Assembly: GCA_034670405.1 (NCBI GenBank)
Contig: JAXDDX010000004.1
Span: 5,601,501-5,665,500, forward strand
DNA: 64,000 nucleotides
DNA from: Hoplostethus atlanticus
Lineage: Eukaryota > Chordata > Actinopteri > Trachichthyiformes > Trachichthyidae
Direction of reading: 5' to 3'
The translations under genes were made by a program, and so were the position numbers. Below are positions 26,021-39,565 of the stretch, in pieces. Position 1 is the stretch's first letter; each line of letters begins with the position of its first letter. Below the pieces are notes generated by a model. That model worked only from the letters and a program-made list of their open reading frames with translations. It made no database searches and was not told the DNA's origin.

Positions 26021-26954
26021 ATCATTCCTTCTTTCTAGTGAACAACAAAAAAAGATCCCCTTCCTTACTTCACAACAGTTTTCTCAAAGTCCTCTACATG
26101 CCTTAAAATACTTAAAATATATATATTTATCCAATATTTGAGCAGTTGTTGATTTCTCTAAGTTTTTTAATAAGTTACTCCAAAAAAAAATAATGTTTGA
26201 CTGACCAAGCAGAATAAGGTCCTACTTTTAGTAACAGTAGAGCCAACAGAGTGTAGTATAACTACTAAAGAAATGCTGAGTTTCTGTTTTCCATCCATTA
26301 AAGGAAGCAGTGAGGTAATGGGAATTATAATGACCATGTTGAAGGCAGGATAAGACTCTGACCTGTCTGTCCTTAACCTTGCCGACCTCTCGCTCTTCTC
26401 CAGCTCTTGGCTTTTGAACAGAGCAGAAGCAGCAAAAATCTGTCTTAAGTGATCAAAGACGCTGCTGTCGCTGCTCTTTTCTGTTTTATGAGAGAGAGAG
26501 AGAGAGGAGGGGGGGGATAATTTGAAGTCTGACTTTTATGCTTTTGACCTTTTGTTTACATTTGCGATCCCAAAAGAATCAAACATGAATGAATTAGTGC
26601 TTTTCTCACTTCCTTGACGTCTGCTTTAATCCCCGCATGTACAAGTATATTTGAATTCCAAAGCAATATTTAGTCTTCATCAGCCTTGCTAGTGGCAAGA
26701 CTTTGTAATTACATATCTGCACATCAAATATTTACACTATATATTTTCTCAGTTATGAGCTCTGTGTATAGGTGCACCACAACCTTGACATTTTCTCTTT
26801 TGAAATTTTGAAAACTTTGATCAAACTGGGGCTTTTGTGATTACTAATTAAGAACTCAATAAAAGATAATGCATTCATTTTTCAACAGAACTGTGAATTT
26901 GAAGAAGAAGAACCATTTGAAAGAACCATAACCCTGAAAGTAGACCCTGTCCAT

Positions 26955-27762
26955 AGGTGTCATTTACACTGGGGACGCTGGGGACATGTACCCACCACTT
27001 TTTGAAATGGCCGATTTTGTCCCCATCACTTTTTAAAAGCATAATGTGTTAAAAATGTTCTGAAAAATAGCTTGCACCAAAAAATGTTAACTAACAAATG
27101 GAGTGGAGATTGATAGGGGTGGTATTTGAGTTTAAATGTGTGAAATGTATGAATTAATTGTGTGGAATTTTAAAAGAATGAATAAAAAATCAAATCAATG
27201 ATTTGAGTTTGTTTTAAAATTAATATGGATAAATAAATAGAAATAATCTAATCCCTGCTCCAGTTTAATTCATGTTCTCACATATCGATATTTAAACTTT
27301 ATGCTTAGAATGAGTCATGATTGGTTGAACTTGACTTGTGAACTCTTGTGAACTCTGTTTCTCTAACGTTAAAAACAGTATGCAGCATCGAAACAACAAG
27401 GCAGTGTAACTTAACATCTAAAGGTAAGGTTGATTTATTATCTCTAGCTAACGTTGTTAACGTTATTCCTTCAGTTGTTTCTATTTTGTCATATTTTGGT
27501 GATATTGGATATTGTTATCGCTCGGCTGACTGACATGCACTGGTGCTTTCTAAAGTAGATGTGATATTGGATATGATGCTTTATACAGTAGATATTGTGA
27601 TATTGTGATATTGGCACTGTTGGATTGACATGGTGCTGCAGCTGTGGATGTGATGCATGTGGATGACTGTTACTTGTGCGGTCGCCGTTGTTTGATGAGT
27701 ATTTTCGTATTGTCGACTCTTATGTCCCCACCACTTTTCAACACAAAGTGACGCCCTTGACT
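26955..27762. mobile_element. Non-autonomous hAT-like element (808 bp) with 8-bp target duplication
   Basis: The left end AGGTGTCATTTACACTGGGG and the right end (complement AAGGGCGTCACTTTGTG) are related inverted termini; GGGGACAT motifs follow in both. The flanks CTGTCCAT (26947-26954) and CTGTCCGT (27763-27770) are an 8-bp target duplication with one change, diagnostic of hAT. No transposase is present; the interior is AT-rich with GATATTG repeats. Confidence 0.75.
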
Positions 27763-29067
27763 CTGTCCGTGGTTTCAGGATCATTTAATTACAATAAAGT
27801 AAATAGATTTTAGTCATTTGAACTTAAAATCCCCTTTCTTCACTGACAAGCCTGGATTACTGACCAGGCATGCAGCTGGGCTGGGAAGAATATAACATGC
27901 TTAGAAATACACACATGCATGCACACACACACACATACACGTATAGTATACATTCATTCTCCATCACCCATCACATCAGAGTTCTGGACTGAGCCACAAA
28001 GCCAGTTTTTAATGGTTACCTTAGAAAGTGGGACAACTTCTTGACTTCAGAGGAAATGGTGAAATCTGACAATTAATTCATCCCAAGGAAACTGCAACTG
28101 TCGGGGGCTGACATCCCAAGTTTCCCCATATGTGCTGTATGCATGTAGCAGGTTGGGGATAGCTTTAAAAAGGTGCCAGCCTCATATTGGTCTGAACTCC
28201 ATTTATTACATATGTCTCCTCTCTCTAAGCTCCCTATTCATTTCACCACACTTATAGCTGGCAACAGTGAGGAGGAAATGAAATAAAGGAGGAATTTCTA
28301 TACATACAGTAGCTGCTTAATCTGATAGGACTAGCTGTATAAACGTCCACGATGGAAAGTAGGGAAACCAGAGGAAGACTTGTGTTGGGAGGTGGGGGAA
28401 CGTGTGCTGGAATGAGTTACAGTCCATGGTGAGCTGTGGGAGGTCATACAGCTTCTCCGAAATGAGAGCACGTGTTCGGAGAGTTTGTTAAGAGAGCATG
28501 CTGTACCCCCGGCAGTATTGCTACAGTCACAGTATTGCTACAGTCAGTGTTATTTATGATCTTTGTCCATTGTCCAGGAGAGGAAGTTGATGAATGACGA
28601 CAGTGCAAGTGTTGGTGTAGAGTTACTTTCTTCCGGCCCATCGCTCCACATGACACACAAAGAGTCTAGAGAGTTGCTGATCATGTGACCAGAGAAATAT
28701 TTTACAATCCCTACCTCTGCATTTTTAGCAATATCATTAGTGAAAAATGTGAAAGTAATACACTGTTACAGACATTCCTATGAGATGAAAAATTGACAAA
28801 AATTTAACACACGTCAACTGACAGACTGACAGTCAAGTGACCGCAGAAACAATCCTGTAGTCTCACCGATCATATACAGATCACGACAATAATTCTGTTC
28901 TGAGAACAGTGGTGTTCAATCGCCGTTCATTATAGCATTGTCGTCATACACCGCAAAATTGCTGTGAATTCATTCCCCCCCCCCATGTTTGCCAAGCAAA
29001 TGATGTAGTCTTTACAGAGCCGGGAATATCATGGAGGCCTGCACAGATGGAATGTCAACGCAGCACA

Positions 29068-29068
29068 G

Positions 29069-29102
<34 letters not shown>

Positions 29103-29115
29103 ACACACACACACA
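29068..29115. repeat. (CA)n microsatellite, one interruption
   Basis: About 23 CA units interrupted by ATAC. Confidence 0.94.
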
Positions 29116-30175
29116 AATTAGCGGGATGAATCGGGATGGAACTGCCACCTGGACACGAGAGAGTAAAAAAAAGAGAGGGAGGGAGAGCAAGCCAGAGCAG
29201 AAAAATCTTCTTAATAAAGGTGGAGTAGCGCACATTGATTTCTGCCTTGCAGCTATGTGATCTGAGATGATAACAGATTACATTCAAATTAAATTATATC
29301 AAATCATGTGAAAATGAAATAGCTGGGTGAGGAGGGAGGGAGTTACTCTTCAGACTCCACAGCAGATTTCAAAGTGCACCACTGCCAAAGCACATCCTGC
29401 TCCCCTGTTGACACATCTGCATGTACAGCCCCACGTCTCGGCCTGCAGCAGGCAGCCTAAAGAGCAGCGCACGGCGCCATGCTGGTAGGCTGCAGTTTTT
29501 CTTGGATACGTTTTCAACCAAGTAGGGGCATAATACCCTTTTTTGTCTGTGTGTGTGCGTGTGTGTGTGTTTTGTATTCTACACTGATGAAGACCACATG
29601 TCGTCACGTGTAGAAAGAAAAGGAAAATCCTCCAAAGTGAGGATATTTTGGCCAGTCCTCACTTCTTTATAGTTTAAGATTAGATTTAGGATTAGGGATA
29701 CATTTAGGCAATGAAGGTCCTCAAGTACAGTAATACATATGTGTGTGTGTGCATGTGCATGTGCATGTACGTGTGTGCCTGTCCCTCTCTCTGCATGCGG
29801 GTTTGTCAGCCTCCATGTCAGTGAAATACTTTACTTATTCCTTACTTATCAAAACACTTATTTTTTGATTAGTGTGATCATTTTGATGACATGTCTATAC
29901 CGATGCCATTGCTTTATTCAGAGGCAGATAACATTGCAGTAGGTTGGTTACATCCATTGTTAGGACTAATGAGCAAGTGACCCCTATTGCAAGAACCGTG
30001 GCCTTGCTCAACTGACTGTGTCTTCCGGATGTTTCCACTTCTGCCTCAATGCAGAATGACTCTTAGCTGAGTTACTAACCAGGTCCTTGACTCCACTCGT
30101 TCCTGAAGCCTGATCATCCTGCCTCAGCCCTGATCACCATAGGCATAAACACACAGTCAATATATTTCTGGGTTT

Positions 30176-30177
<2 letters not shown>

Positions 30178-30213
<36 letters not shown>

Positions 30214-30350
30214 ATGCGTCATGTCACACCGAGGGTGTTGAATTAACAGTTGAATTAACACAAAGCTCTCGTCCAAAAACGATCCCTTCATTATTGAACA
30301 ATTTAATGGCTTTACAAGCGCACGCACACACACACACACACACACACACC
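30178..30350. repeat. Opposed (GT)n and (CA)n tracts
   Basis: GT at 30178-30212 and CA at 30321-30350 lie 108 bases apart and are complementary, so they can fold into a long imperfect stem. Confidence 0.9.
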
Positions 30351-31162
30351 GATTACTCTCGAGTCCAATTAATTAGTTAGTGCTTTAGTGATTCATTCCC
30401 TCTGACCTATTGTCGGGTAGAAAGGCACTGCTGTCCTAGTTGCAGGTTAATGGAGGTAATGGAATGTAATCATTACATTTATGTTCATGTAGTTTAACAC
30501 TCACAGGTCAAGTCAACAGGGTTTAGTAGTCTGCTGTGTCATTGGAGTCAATGATCTGGCTGTTGGATACATCCTTTGACTTATCTCACTTCAATTGCAG
30601 TATTACTGACATAATGAATAGAAATTAGAGTCATTAGAGAATTAGAGTCAACCAGTAGCGTTAACCATCGTATAAAAATCTCATGGTAAAATCATCATCA
30701 TTATGGTGATTCATTTAAAACTCGTTTGTGATGATTTATTTGTGACAAGGAAGGTCTCATGTGTCCAATGTTGTACTCTGAGCATCTCAAATCCCTTTCT
30801 GCAACCTGTGTGTACTTCTTGTCCCATGTGTTCTTTTGCGTACCATAAAACAAAGTATACTGAAAATATTTACAACAAAATAAAATTTAGAGTGATAATT
30901 TCAATAAGTGCAAACTTGTGTAAATACCAAGTGATCCCAACATGGAGCTAATCAAAATATTTAACCCTCACTCCCAGCACTGATCCTCACTCCCACTCCC
31001 CTTACCCATATTTCTTTCTCCTCGTCTCCTCCTGCTGTCTCTCCCCTCTGGGTATTTTTATATGCAATCGCTTGAAGCTCACCACCACAAATGGGAAGCT
31101 CATGTATTTCCTCCATTGGAAGGACCGAAAATCAATGTCTCTACATATAAGATCTACATGAA

Positions 31163-31200
31163 TGAATGGATGGATGGATGGATGGATGGATGGATGGATT
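31163..31200. repeat. (ATGG)n microsatellite
   Basis: About nine GGAT/ATGG units. Confidence 0.94.
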
Positions 31201-32541
31201 GAAGGATGTTTTATCCTCATGTCACATTACTTGTGGTCTTTTGATGTACATCCCTGCCGGAAATGTGATTTGTAACAATAATTTGCATTGCACATTGCAT
31301 GGAGCGCTTCAAGTCATTTCATGTAAAAATGCCCAGAAGGGAGAGATGGGGTCGGCATAGGATCCCTATATTTTTTCCATTTCAAAATTCAATACCATTT
31401 ATAAAACTAAAGTTCTTTGCCTGGATTTTGGTTGGTGGTCACTAGCTATGATGTATGAGGATAGCAGCAGTTCCAGACTGTCCACGAGGCCACGATACCT
31501 TTTTCTTCACAACAAGAACAGTATTGCCCCCTAACATTTATACGTTTCACGTTTCACATTTGTTTGGACCTGCATAGCGTAACAAAACTTAATTTAATAA
31601 GTCTAAGTCTAATTGTAGCAGGAGAGGCCGTCAAAATCAATAAAAATCTTTACTAAAACACCTTTTTCAATTGTTCTTCCATAATCCATGCAGTAAAGGG
31701 GGAGTTTCTATAGCTGTCCCTATAGAAATACATTATTTAGAGTTGATGTTACCACAAAAACTACATGTGTTATTATATATCAACATATTATCAATTCCTG
31801 TGGTTTATTGATACACTATGTGCCTCAGCGGTTCTTTAAACAATTGAGTTTTATCACCACTTATAGTTTGATTTGCGTGGATGTGAATGACCCAGCCTGC
31901 ACAATAGGTCATTTAAGGTCAACAGTCGAGTTAGACTGGATAAACCATTGAGAGTATATGCACATTAAGAGACCATCCCTGTGACTATGTCCCATAGCCT
32001 TAAAAGGCTTTACAAGGTTTCCAGTATGTGGGTATATTCTATTCAAGGACAGCTCCATCAAGCCATCCTCATGGATACTGAAGGGTTATAAATGAACTTC
32101 ACTCAGTAGGATCCATCCTGTCCAAGCATCACTGGTGAGAAACAAAAGGAGTTTGAGGTGTTGTTGAAAGATTTCGCTTTGTTTGGCACAGACTGACAGA
32201 GGGTATTTGAGGACGACTCCATTGTTTCTTCAATGTGTGACTCATTGAAATTGCTGTGAGCTCACAGTGTCACCTGTTCTGTACAAGGGGGCGTTTTTAT
32301 GGTGGATCAAATTATATCTGTGCCGAGCAACTGGAAAATGTAGCTCAAAGGGTTTGTGTGTTTCTGCAGCTGAGTGCTCACATGTATAAGACTAAACACA
32401 CGGCACAACAAGGCTTCCATACATCCCATGCATTCCTTTCCAGCAGAGCCTGCTGGCAATTCTCAGAGAGTTAATGTGCCTGTCAAGTCAAATGAGGAAC
32501 ACTGAAGGTATGTAATCTCTCCGATTGCCCCAGCAATAGTC

Positions 32542-32551
<10 letters not shown>

Positions 32552-32587
<36 letters not shown>

Positions 32588-32612
32588 GTCAGTGTCTTTC
32601 TCTATCTGTTTA

Positions 32613-32657
<45 letters not shown>
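32552..32657. repeat. (CT)n then (CA)n compound tract
   Basis: CT 32552-32579, a TCTGTC-rich linker, then CA 32620-32657. Confidence 0.92.
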
Positions 32658-32660
<3 letters not shown>

Positions 32661-33343
32661 CACAGACAGTGGAAGTGAAGGAATCTCCTGGTGATCCCAG
32701 GCTAAAAATCTCATCTCTTTTTATTATCACCAGACGGGCCTTTGAAACAGTAATCTGACGATCCCACGTTCTTTCCATCAACTTGCATCATGGCCTGGCT
32801 TGAAACGCACAACCTTCGTTAGCAGGGTGTTCAATTATTAATACCCCCCTAAACTACAGAGAGAGAGAGAGAGTGGGCAAGAGAGAGAGAGGGGGATACA
32901 ACCATCATCAGAGCGACACCAAACCTGACCCAAACAGATCGTGGCAGCAAGTCTCCATCACCCACGCTTGAGCCCCGCTCTCTGCAGATGACTTAGTTTC
33001 AGCCCAGGGTCTTTCCGGCTTTAGCGGAAAAAGAAAGACATATTTTCAGAAATAAGCTGATCAGTATACAGTGTCCTCTTTCTCTCTGGTTTGTTTTCTA
33101 CTTTTTTATGAATGGCCATTCAGTGTACTCTTTTTCTGTTTAAACACTGAACTCAAGCCTTGGTGTTAGACATAAGTTCATATTCACTATAATCGTACAC
33201 AATTAAGACTTTTGTGCAATCCATTTTGATAAATACAATTAATTTACTCAGTGTGACATACACACACAATCACACACACACACACGGATAGTGAATGCAT
33301 GCACTTGGAGCTTTTCAAATATGCAGACTAGTACACACTAATA

Positions 33344-33345
<2 letters not shown>

Positions 33346-33390
<45 letters not shown>
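33346..33390. repeat. (CT)n microsatellite
   Basis: About 22 perfect CT units. Confidence 0.95.
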
Positions 33391-33392
<2 letters not shown>

Positions 33393-33889
33393 GCTGTCTC
33401 CTTTCATTCAGTCTACCATGAGAGTAACCCTGGACTGAATGCAGGCTTTGTTAGTTGAACATCGTCAGAGCATCATGTCCTCCTTCTAATATAATCAGTT
33501 TCAGTGAATTACAAGGGCAGCTAATGGCATTAGGACCTGGTGACACTCATTTAGCCCACTTAGTCCTGCATGTCTCACCGGGGACCTTGTAAAGTTGGAC
33601 TCCCCTGGACCAGAGAGTGGAGTGACAGCTGTCGAAATACCAACAATGTTTCACAGTTAAGGAATCATAAGCATAAAGTAGGCTACGTTTGACAACTGCT
33701 GGAAGTAGTCAAATTCTTTAAAAAAAAAAAGAAAAAAAAAATGTTTTGGAGTAATATCAGAATTTCACAGCTAAAAAAAACCCATCTAAAGGGCGGGAGG
33801 GGGATTGTTGCTTTGGACCGGTCATGCATAATCCCTTTCTCAGATTAAGCACACATGAGCAATACCAATACCTGGGAGGTGATGTCACA

Positions 33890-33891
<2 letters not shown>

Positions 33892-33948
<57 letters not shown>
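33892..33948. repeat. (TG)n microsatellite
   Basis: About 28 perfect TG units. Confidence 0.96.
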
Positions 33949-33952
<4 letters not shown>

Positions 33953-34832
33953 TGATAAGTTAAATAAGACTCATACCTTTGAAGATGACTTACATAGGCT
34001 TCTACCTGTGAGAAACCTGTGAGACTGAGCTAAATACAACATGTTCATTACAAAGGTTAGGCAACTTAAGCGATCAATTTGTTTCTGACATCAAAGGATC
34101 GTATATCTTTAGATTGTCTTTATGGCTTTTTGTCATAAATTAACTTGACATTCAGAGAGAACATGAAAGACCAAAACACAAGCTCAGGCATGTTGTAATA
34201 CATCATTATATGCAGCTGGGTTAATAATAAGCAACACGTTGAGCATCAATGAGCACACTGTCTCAATATGTCAAGTCAAAACTATTTTTTAATAACCTTG
34301 CAGAGCTCTTGGCAGACCAGTGAGGACCTTCTTCGTTTCACAGAGACCTCCTTAGCCACTTTCTTGGACATGCTTCCTTATTTTTCTTACAGAGGCGAAT
34401 GAATCTCTGAAGTGCACTGCGTTGCAATCAGTTCAGACCAAATCTAATCATATAGGCCTAATGATGACAAATGATGAAATTTGGGTGGAATATCTACACA
34501 CACACACACACACACACACTGTATATATATTTAAGGACATAGAACACATTCTTTTCTTCTTTGACTAAACATGCTTATGGACAAGCTCCTCAAGGAAGTT
34601 ACCTTGGTTCACAGCTATATGCAGTTTTCTGATTTATTCCCCTTTATAACCCCCGTTACAAAACAAATAAAAGTATTATGATGTATTGATTAATGATCAT
34701 CTTTCATGTAGTTTTCTTTTTTTTTTCGTATGATACATATTCTACATATTATTATTCAAGTGCATGTTGTGTATTGCAGTTATATCTTCATGTTAGTAAT
34801 CTATATAACTGTAAGATGTTATAAATTGAGTA

Positions 34833-34985
34833 GCAGGGTGGCCTAGTTGGAGAGACTGTCCTTCAACCACAGGATGTGGGTTCAAGGCCTCATGTCAGTA
34901 TCTGCTGTGCTGAAGTGTCCATAAGCAAGATACTGAATCCCCAGCAGCTCCAGGGATGCTGTTTGGTAGCAGACTTTCTTTAGAG
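34833..34985 (+). mobile_element. tRNA-derived SINE, 5' part
   Basis: Box A-like TGGCCTAGTTGG (34839-34850) and box B-like GGGTTCAAGGCC (34878-34889) are followed by the body phrase GAAGTGTCCATAAGCAAGAT and ACTGAATCCCCAGCAGCTCC. It is a different family or subfamily from the 18.9-kb copy and is more diverged. The 3' limit is uncertain. Confidence 0.75.
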
Positions 34986-34989
34986 GGAT

Positions 34990-37900
34990 CAATGATTAAT
35001 TATTGTTAAACTGCTTGAGAAATATAGAGATTTATAAAGGTCGCCTCAGAGTAAAAAGGACCCAGAATCGATCCCCAGCGACTGTCTATCTGTGTTAGCC
35101 CTGCGATGGACTGAGATACAGAGATGAAGATCAAATAATTTAATTTACTCATGTCCATTTTTGAGAAATTTATCACAGACTGATCTGATTTCAGATCATT
35201 CAGAATCCAGATTTGCAATCTTTAAATAGACCTCTATATCGCCATCTGTTGGACAAAAAATATTACAACAAGAAGGAACAAGCATACAATGTATGAGAAC
35301 TTAAAAACAAAATTCAAAGTATCATTGCCTTTTGGCTATTACTTATAATTCAAAACACAACTTACCACTTCTCTCCAAACAGTTTACATGTATTAATTAA
35401 TTCATTAAATAAAGGACTCCTAAAAGTAAAGATTCACACTCTCATTGACGGTCCCGCTGGTCCAGCAGTTGAGGTTGGCATGAGACTTTGTTTTCAAGAT
35501 AATATTTCTTTAATAAAATATATTTTGATACCCCAGATCCAACTTGAATACACCTTTCCACTGGGACCAAGATTATCCTGATTTGTGTTTTCAAAACTAT
35601 CCCAACCACTGCCTCTGACAAACACAGAAACAACATTTAAGATTGATTAAAGATACGATCGGATTACTCAGTCCCAATCTGAATGATTAGTATCTCATTT
35701 ATCAGTTTTAAAAAACACAATTTTCAGATTGAATCCAATCCAATTACTGGAATACTATCAGAAATGTTTTTTCTGGAGTTACCAGTGAAAGGTTTGTTGG
35801 CACAAACCATGTTAAATTTGTCAAAAGGATGCATGTGTAACTTTTGAGGCAGCAATCAGAGAGACTGTGGAGGTGGATGGCCCTCCCCGTTAACACATCA
35901 GAAACTGAATACTCCCAAACTGAATTATGAGTTATTTAATTTGGATTCATGTTCAGTATCTACCAAGACTCTGTGATGACACCCAGATACGTTTTAGTTC
36001 TCTGGATTCTATCAAGAAAGTTGTTTGTGTCTCCAAGTATTGATTGAACTGTCTGAGATCAAAGGAATAACATGTGCATCCCGTTTTAAGGCTGATTTTC
36101 CCTGAAGGTGCACTCAATAATGCAGACCTGGAGCAATATTCAATATGGGTATTGTAACTTTTACTCAAAAAGCAAAGAATATATATTTTTCTTCCACTAC
36201 TACAATTCTCAAAACTGCTTATTTCATGATTTTGAGTTTCCCACGTTTCTTTCTTTTCAATGCGGCTGAGCAGGATGACCCAAAAGAGATTATTTTTCAC
36301 CAGTGGAATTTGGGGTTGTTACAATAGTAACCTCCAGTAGTAAATATACCCAACAACCCTTGTCAGTTGGCTGAAGAGAGGTCTAGGGGACTCAGGTTTG
36401 AGACAGGCAGGCCGTGAGGTCGTTAAGCCTTGCGGGCTACAAGAGGCATTCTTGGGCTTTTGTGGAGCAGATCTTCGGGCTGAAACCCACTCAAGGGGAG
36501 ACGGGGAAAGGGGAGACGAGGAAACGAAAGGACAGGGGAGCGACAAGGGAAGAAATTCAAAAAGACGTTTGTACAGTAAGGGGGTAGAAGGGGAAGGAAT
36601 GAGAAGTAGTGGAGGGAGGCGGGGGCAGATCAGGACAGAAAGAGGCAGGAGGGAATGAACAATGAGGTGTTACTGAGAATTATTATTATTATTGTTGGTC
36701 TGGTCTCAAAAGGTCATATTTTGATTCAGACTTGAGGGAAACAATCCTAGCTTTTGATTTTGCCAGCACACCAACACAGCAACCACTGATTGCTAAAGCA
36801 TGTACTGCGCATCAAGGGACGTCGTCACCTGTCAGCATTACAAAAACCATGCTGCATAAATCAGCCATGTAGTCAGCAGTGTAACTGTCCCTTGAAGCTG
36901 ACTGTTGAGGTTGCAATAGTGGATCCAAAAAATAACACTCATGTAATTGTTCCCCACAGTGGAGTACTGTGTGTTGCATGAGGTTTTTTGAAAGCAATAA
37001 AGCTGCTGAGGAAGTCTGTTGGCCTTCAGGACAGACTAGGATGAGTGTGTTGTTCCTGTCTTTATCACGCCTATTTCTCTTGGTCTCCAAATTAATAGTT
37101 TCATTGTAGAACACGGTTTATCATTCAAAGATTGAAAAATAATTACATCCTCAAAAATGTTAGCATTTTGTAAAAAAAAAAAGGTCTTAAGCTAAAAAAT
37201 GTTGTAACTTATCATAATAAATCACAGGACTGTCATAGTAGTAACCATTTTGTGAAAGTCTAATTGACATCTTATTTTGTAATCAAATGTTTATATTATT
37301 TCGATCTCTAACAGTATAAAGGAAGTAAGAAACACAAGCCCCTGCCCCATTTACTCAGAGATTCCTCGCTTTTGTAAGGGAGCAACTCTTCATATCACTC
37401 TTCATTCCCTGTGAACGAAACAAAATAGAGACCAGATGTGGAGTGAACCGTGTGACTAGTTAGTGCCCACAGGAGTGGCCGTTGTCTTTCACTGGCTAAT
37501 TAGATGCCAAGGAATTCCTCTAGGAACAAACAACAATTCAGACCAGCCATTTTATCAATAGACTTTCTGTCTTAAAAACGATTTCTTAACAAACAAGTCC
37601 ATGTGGTTATACACCGGGCCAAACTAAGTAACAAATAAGACTTCAACCTCTCACGCTCCCACCCATGCCCTGAGATGTTATGTGAAAACCTGCTATGGCT
37701 AGATGGGAAAATTGACGTGGAAAAAAAAAAAAGCAGTACGCAAACAAAAAATTGATGGGATATTGAGAACGTATGTCTGGGGAGGTAAATGATGAGACCA
37801 AGTGTGAGGTGGGGGTTCAGTATCAGATCAGATTATACATAGTTTAAGGTTCACACATTACCTCCCACACCAGCCCATGTTAACAGGGGAGGTCGGAGTG

Positions 37901-39280
37901 CAACACGCATCGCATTGGGTTAGTTATTGAAATACTGAGTAAATATAGACTGTGTTATGAGATGGGTATGAGCTGTCTATTTGCTATTTGGGTGGTTTTC
38001 CTGGACTGTACTTTTTTGTGTTTTTGCAGCAGGGTGTGGGATGGGTGGAGGGTCCACATTACAGCTGCAGTAAAATACGAATGCAATGTGTGTTTTTTTG
38101 ACCATGAATCATTATTACAAACTGAAGATTAAGAGGCACTCAAGTAAATGCAGAAACATGATTTTGGTTAATGCTCCTGCACTCCTAATGCTCTCAGAAA
38201 GTTTAGAATGCAACTCATAACCACAAATACGAGAGTATGTGTATTCCCTCAAATATCTAAAGTGTAACGGGTTAATCAAGTCCATCTTTTCATTTCACCA
38301 GTATTTGAAAAGTGTGGTTGGACTGGATCCATTCCCAGCTTCCTCCATCCAACCTGCTGTCTAACCACATTCAGAGCAGGAGACAAACAAGCAAATACAC
38401 ACAGAACAGAAAATACAAACATCCCTTTGTCCACACTTGTCCCTTGTGGGCATTTTCCAAATCTGATTTTACACAGGCAAAAGTTAGGGCAGCTTCAATG
38501 GAAAAGTAATGGGATCCATGTCGGTGGAAATTAGCAGGATGTCAGAGTGAGCCTTATTGATTTGCTAACGATGTAAGGGAACAATGTATTCTGTTTATTT
38601 GGATAGTCTGACATTTTATTAATGTTCTCCCAAGAGAGAGACCCAAATGGATGGTTTTAATCCCCATTTTGATTTGGAAAAAGCTGTGCTATGGTCAGTG
38701 TGTGCGCGTGTGTGTGGAGTGTGGCAGTCAATCAAAACAAGCTCTACAAATTCAGTTACAAAATGATTTCTTTGTTGGCCATTATTACACTGCTGGTGCT
38801 TTAAGAGCCAAAACAGAGTAAAGGTTACACATACTTACAAAAGCATGTTTTATCCAAAATATTTTTTATGACAAACAAAGTAGGCTTCTCTTTTCTCTGT
38901 GAGTCACCCAGGTCTGTTTTTCTAGCACAGTAGACAAACAGTAACTACTCTGGCACAACTATAGAGTCACAAGAAAAACACATGCAATTCGTCTGTAGAG
39001 CTAAAGCCTCATGTTGCTTTCCCAGACCCGAGCCAAACAGTATCTGCCAAAACTCTTAGCATTTGTTTTAACCTTTTGTTTGACTGGACTGGTCATGGTT
39101 ACTTCATCAGGACAGTTCAGGTAAGGTTTCGATAACCAAAGGGCATATTAAATTGCCTTTCAAATAGGTTTCTGTGATGGTCTAAATTTTCTGGCATTCA
39201 ATATACTATCCTATCTGGCAAACACCAGCTATCTAGTGCTTAAAGCAGATGGCCAATGCCAATTGACCCTTTGACCCAGA
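34990..39280. other. Gene-free stretch upstream of the rpap1 3' end
   Basis: No supportable exon. GA-rich sequence at 36480-36655 produces an 86-codon ORF without family features. Segments 36780-36960 and 37440-37620 have conserved-noncoding-like texture (GGCTAATTAGATGCC; TTTTATCAATAGA). Confidence 0.5.
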
Positions 39281-39347
39281 ACTGTAACATATACCTCTGA
39301 TCTACAAAGGTACCTAACCTTTGTAGATCAGAGGTATATGTTACAGT
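39281..39347. repeat. Perfect 31-bp hairpin, 5-base loop
   Basis: Arms 39281-39311 and 39317-39347 are exact complements around ACCTA. The left arm starts ACTGTAACATATACCTCTG. It lies about 150 bases beyond the rpap1 polyadenylation signal. Confidence 0.95.
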
Positions 39348-39500
39348 GACCACAGCAAGTTAGTGTTTCCTCATTCTTGAACCACTCTGAACCAGACACC
39401 TCTGAGCAGTTGGAATATATGTGAGGTAAGAATGAATCTCCCACCGCCATCCTTCTCTTCTCAGCATCTTCATCTCTGTCTTCTTTTTTTGCTCACTATC

Positions 39501-39506
39501 TTTATT
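39501..39506 (-). terminator. rpap1: Likely rpap1 polyadenylation signal
   Basis: TTTATT on the plus strand reads AATAAA on the rpap1 strand, 60 bases beyond the stop codon (39568-39566). It is the nearest canonical signal and would give a very short 3' UTR. Use of the signal is inferred; no transcript was seen. Confidence 0.55.
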
Positions 39507-39565
39507 TTGCACTCCCATATTTTCCATCTACTCAATGGTCTCTTCCTATCTCCGCCGCCCCCCCC

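Larger units (their letters stand above)
27771..34830. other. Gene-free, microsatellite-dense stretch
   Basis: No supportable gene. Simple repeats are listed separately. There is a short tandem duplication (GTATTGCTACAGTC twice) at 28516-28548 and an 11-base C run near 28975. Two segments (32690-32860, 33483-33615) have the low-repeat, TAAT-containing texture of conserved noncoding DNA. Confidence 0.55.

Noticed and set aside
29350-29607. 85-codon minus-strand ORF with many cysteines
   Set aside because: It includes a CA-tract-derived His-Thr stretch and no recognisable domain; the Cys content is probably chance.
36398-36658. 86-codon Gly/Arg/Glu-rich ORF
   Set aside because: Low-complexity translation of GA-rich DNA; no homology recognised.
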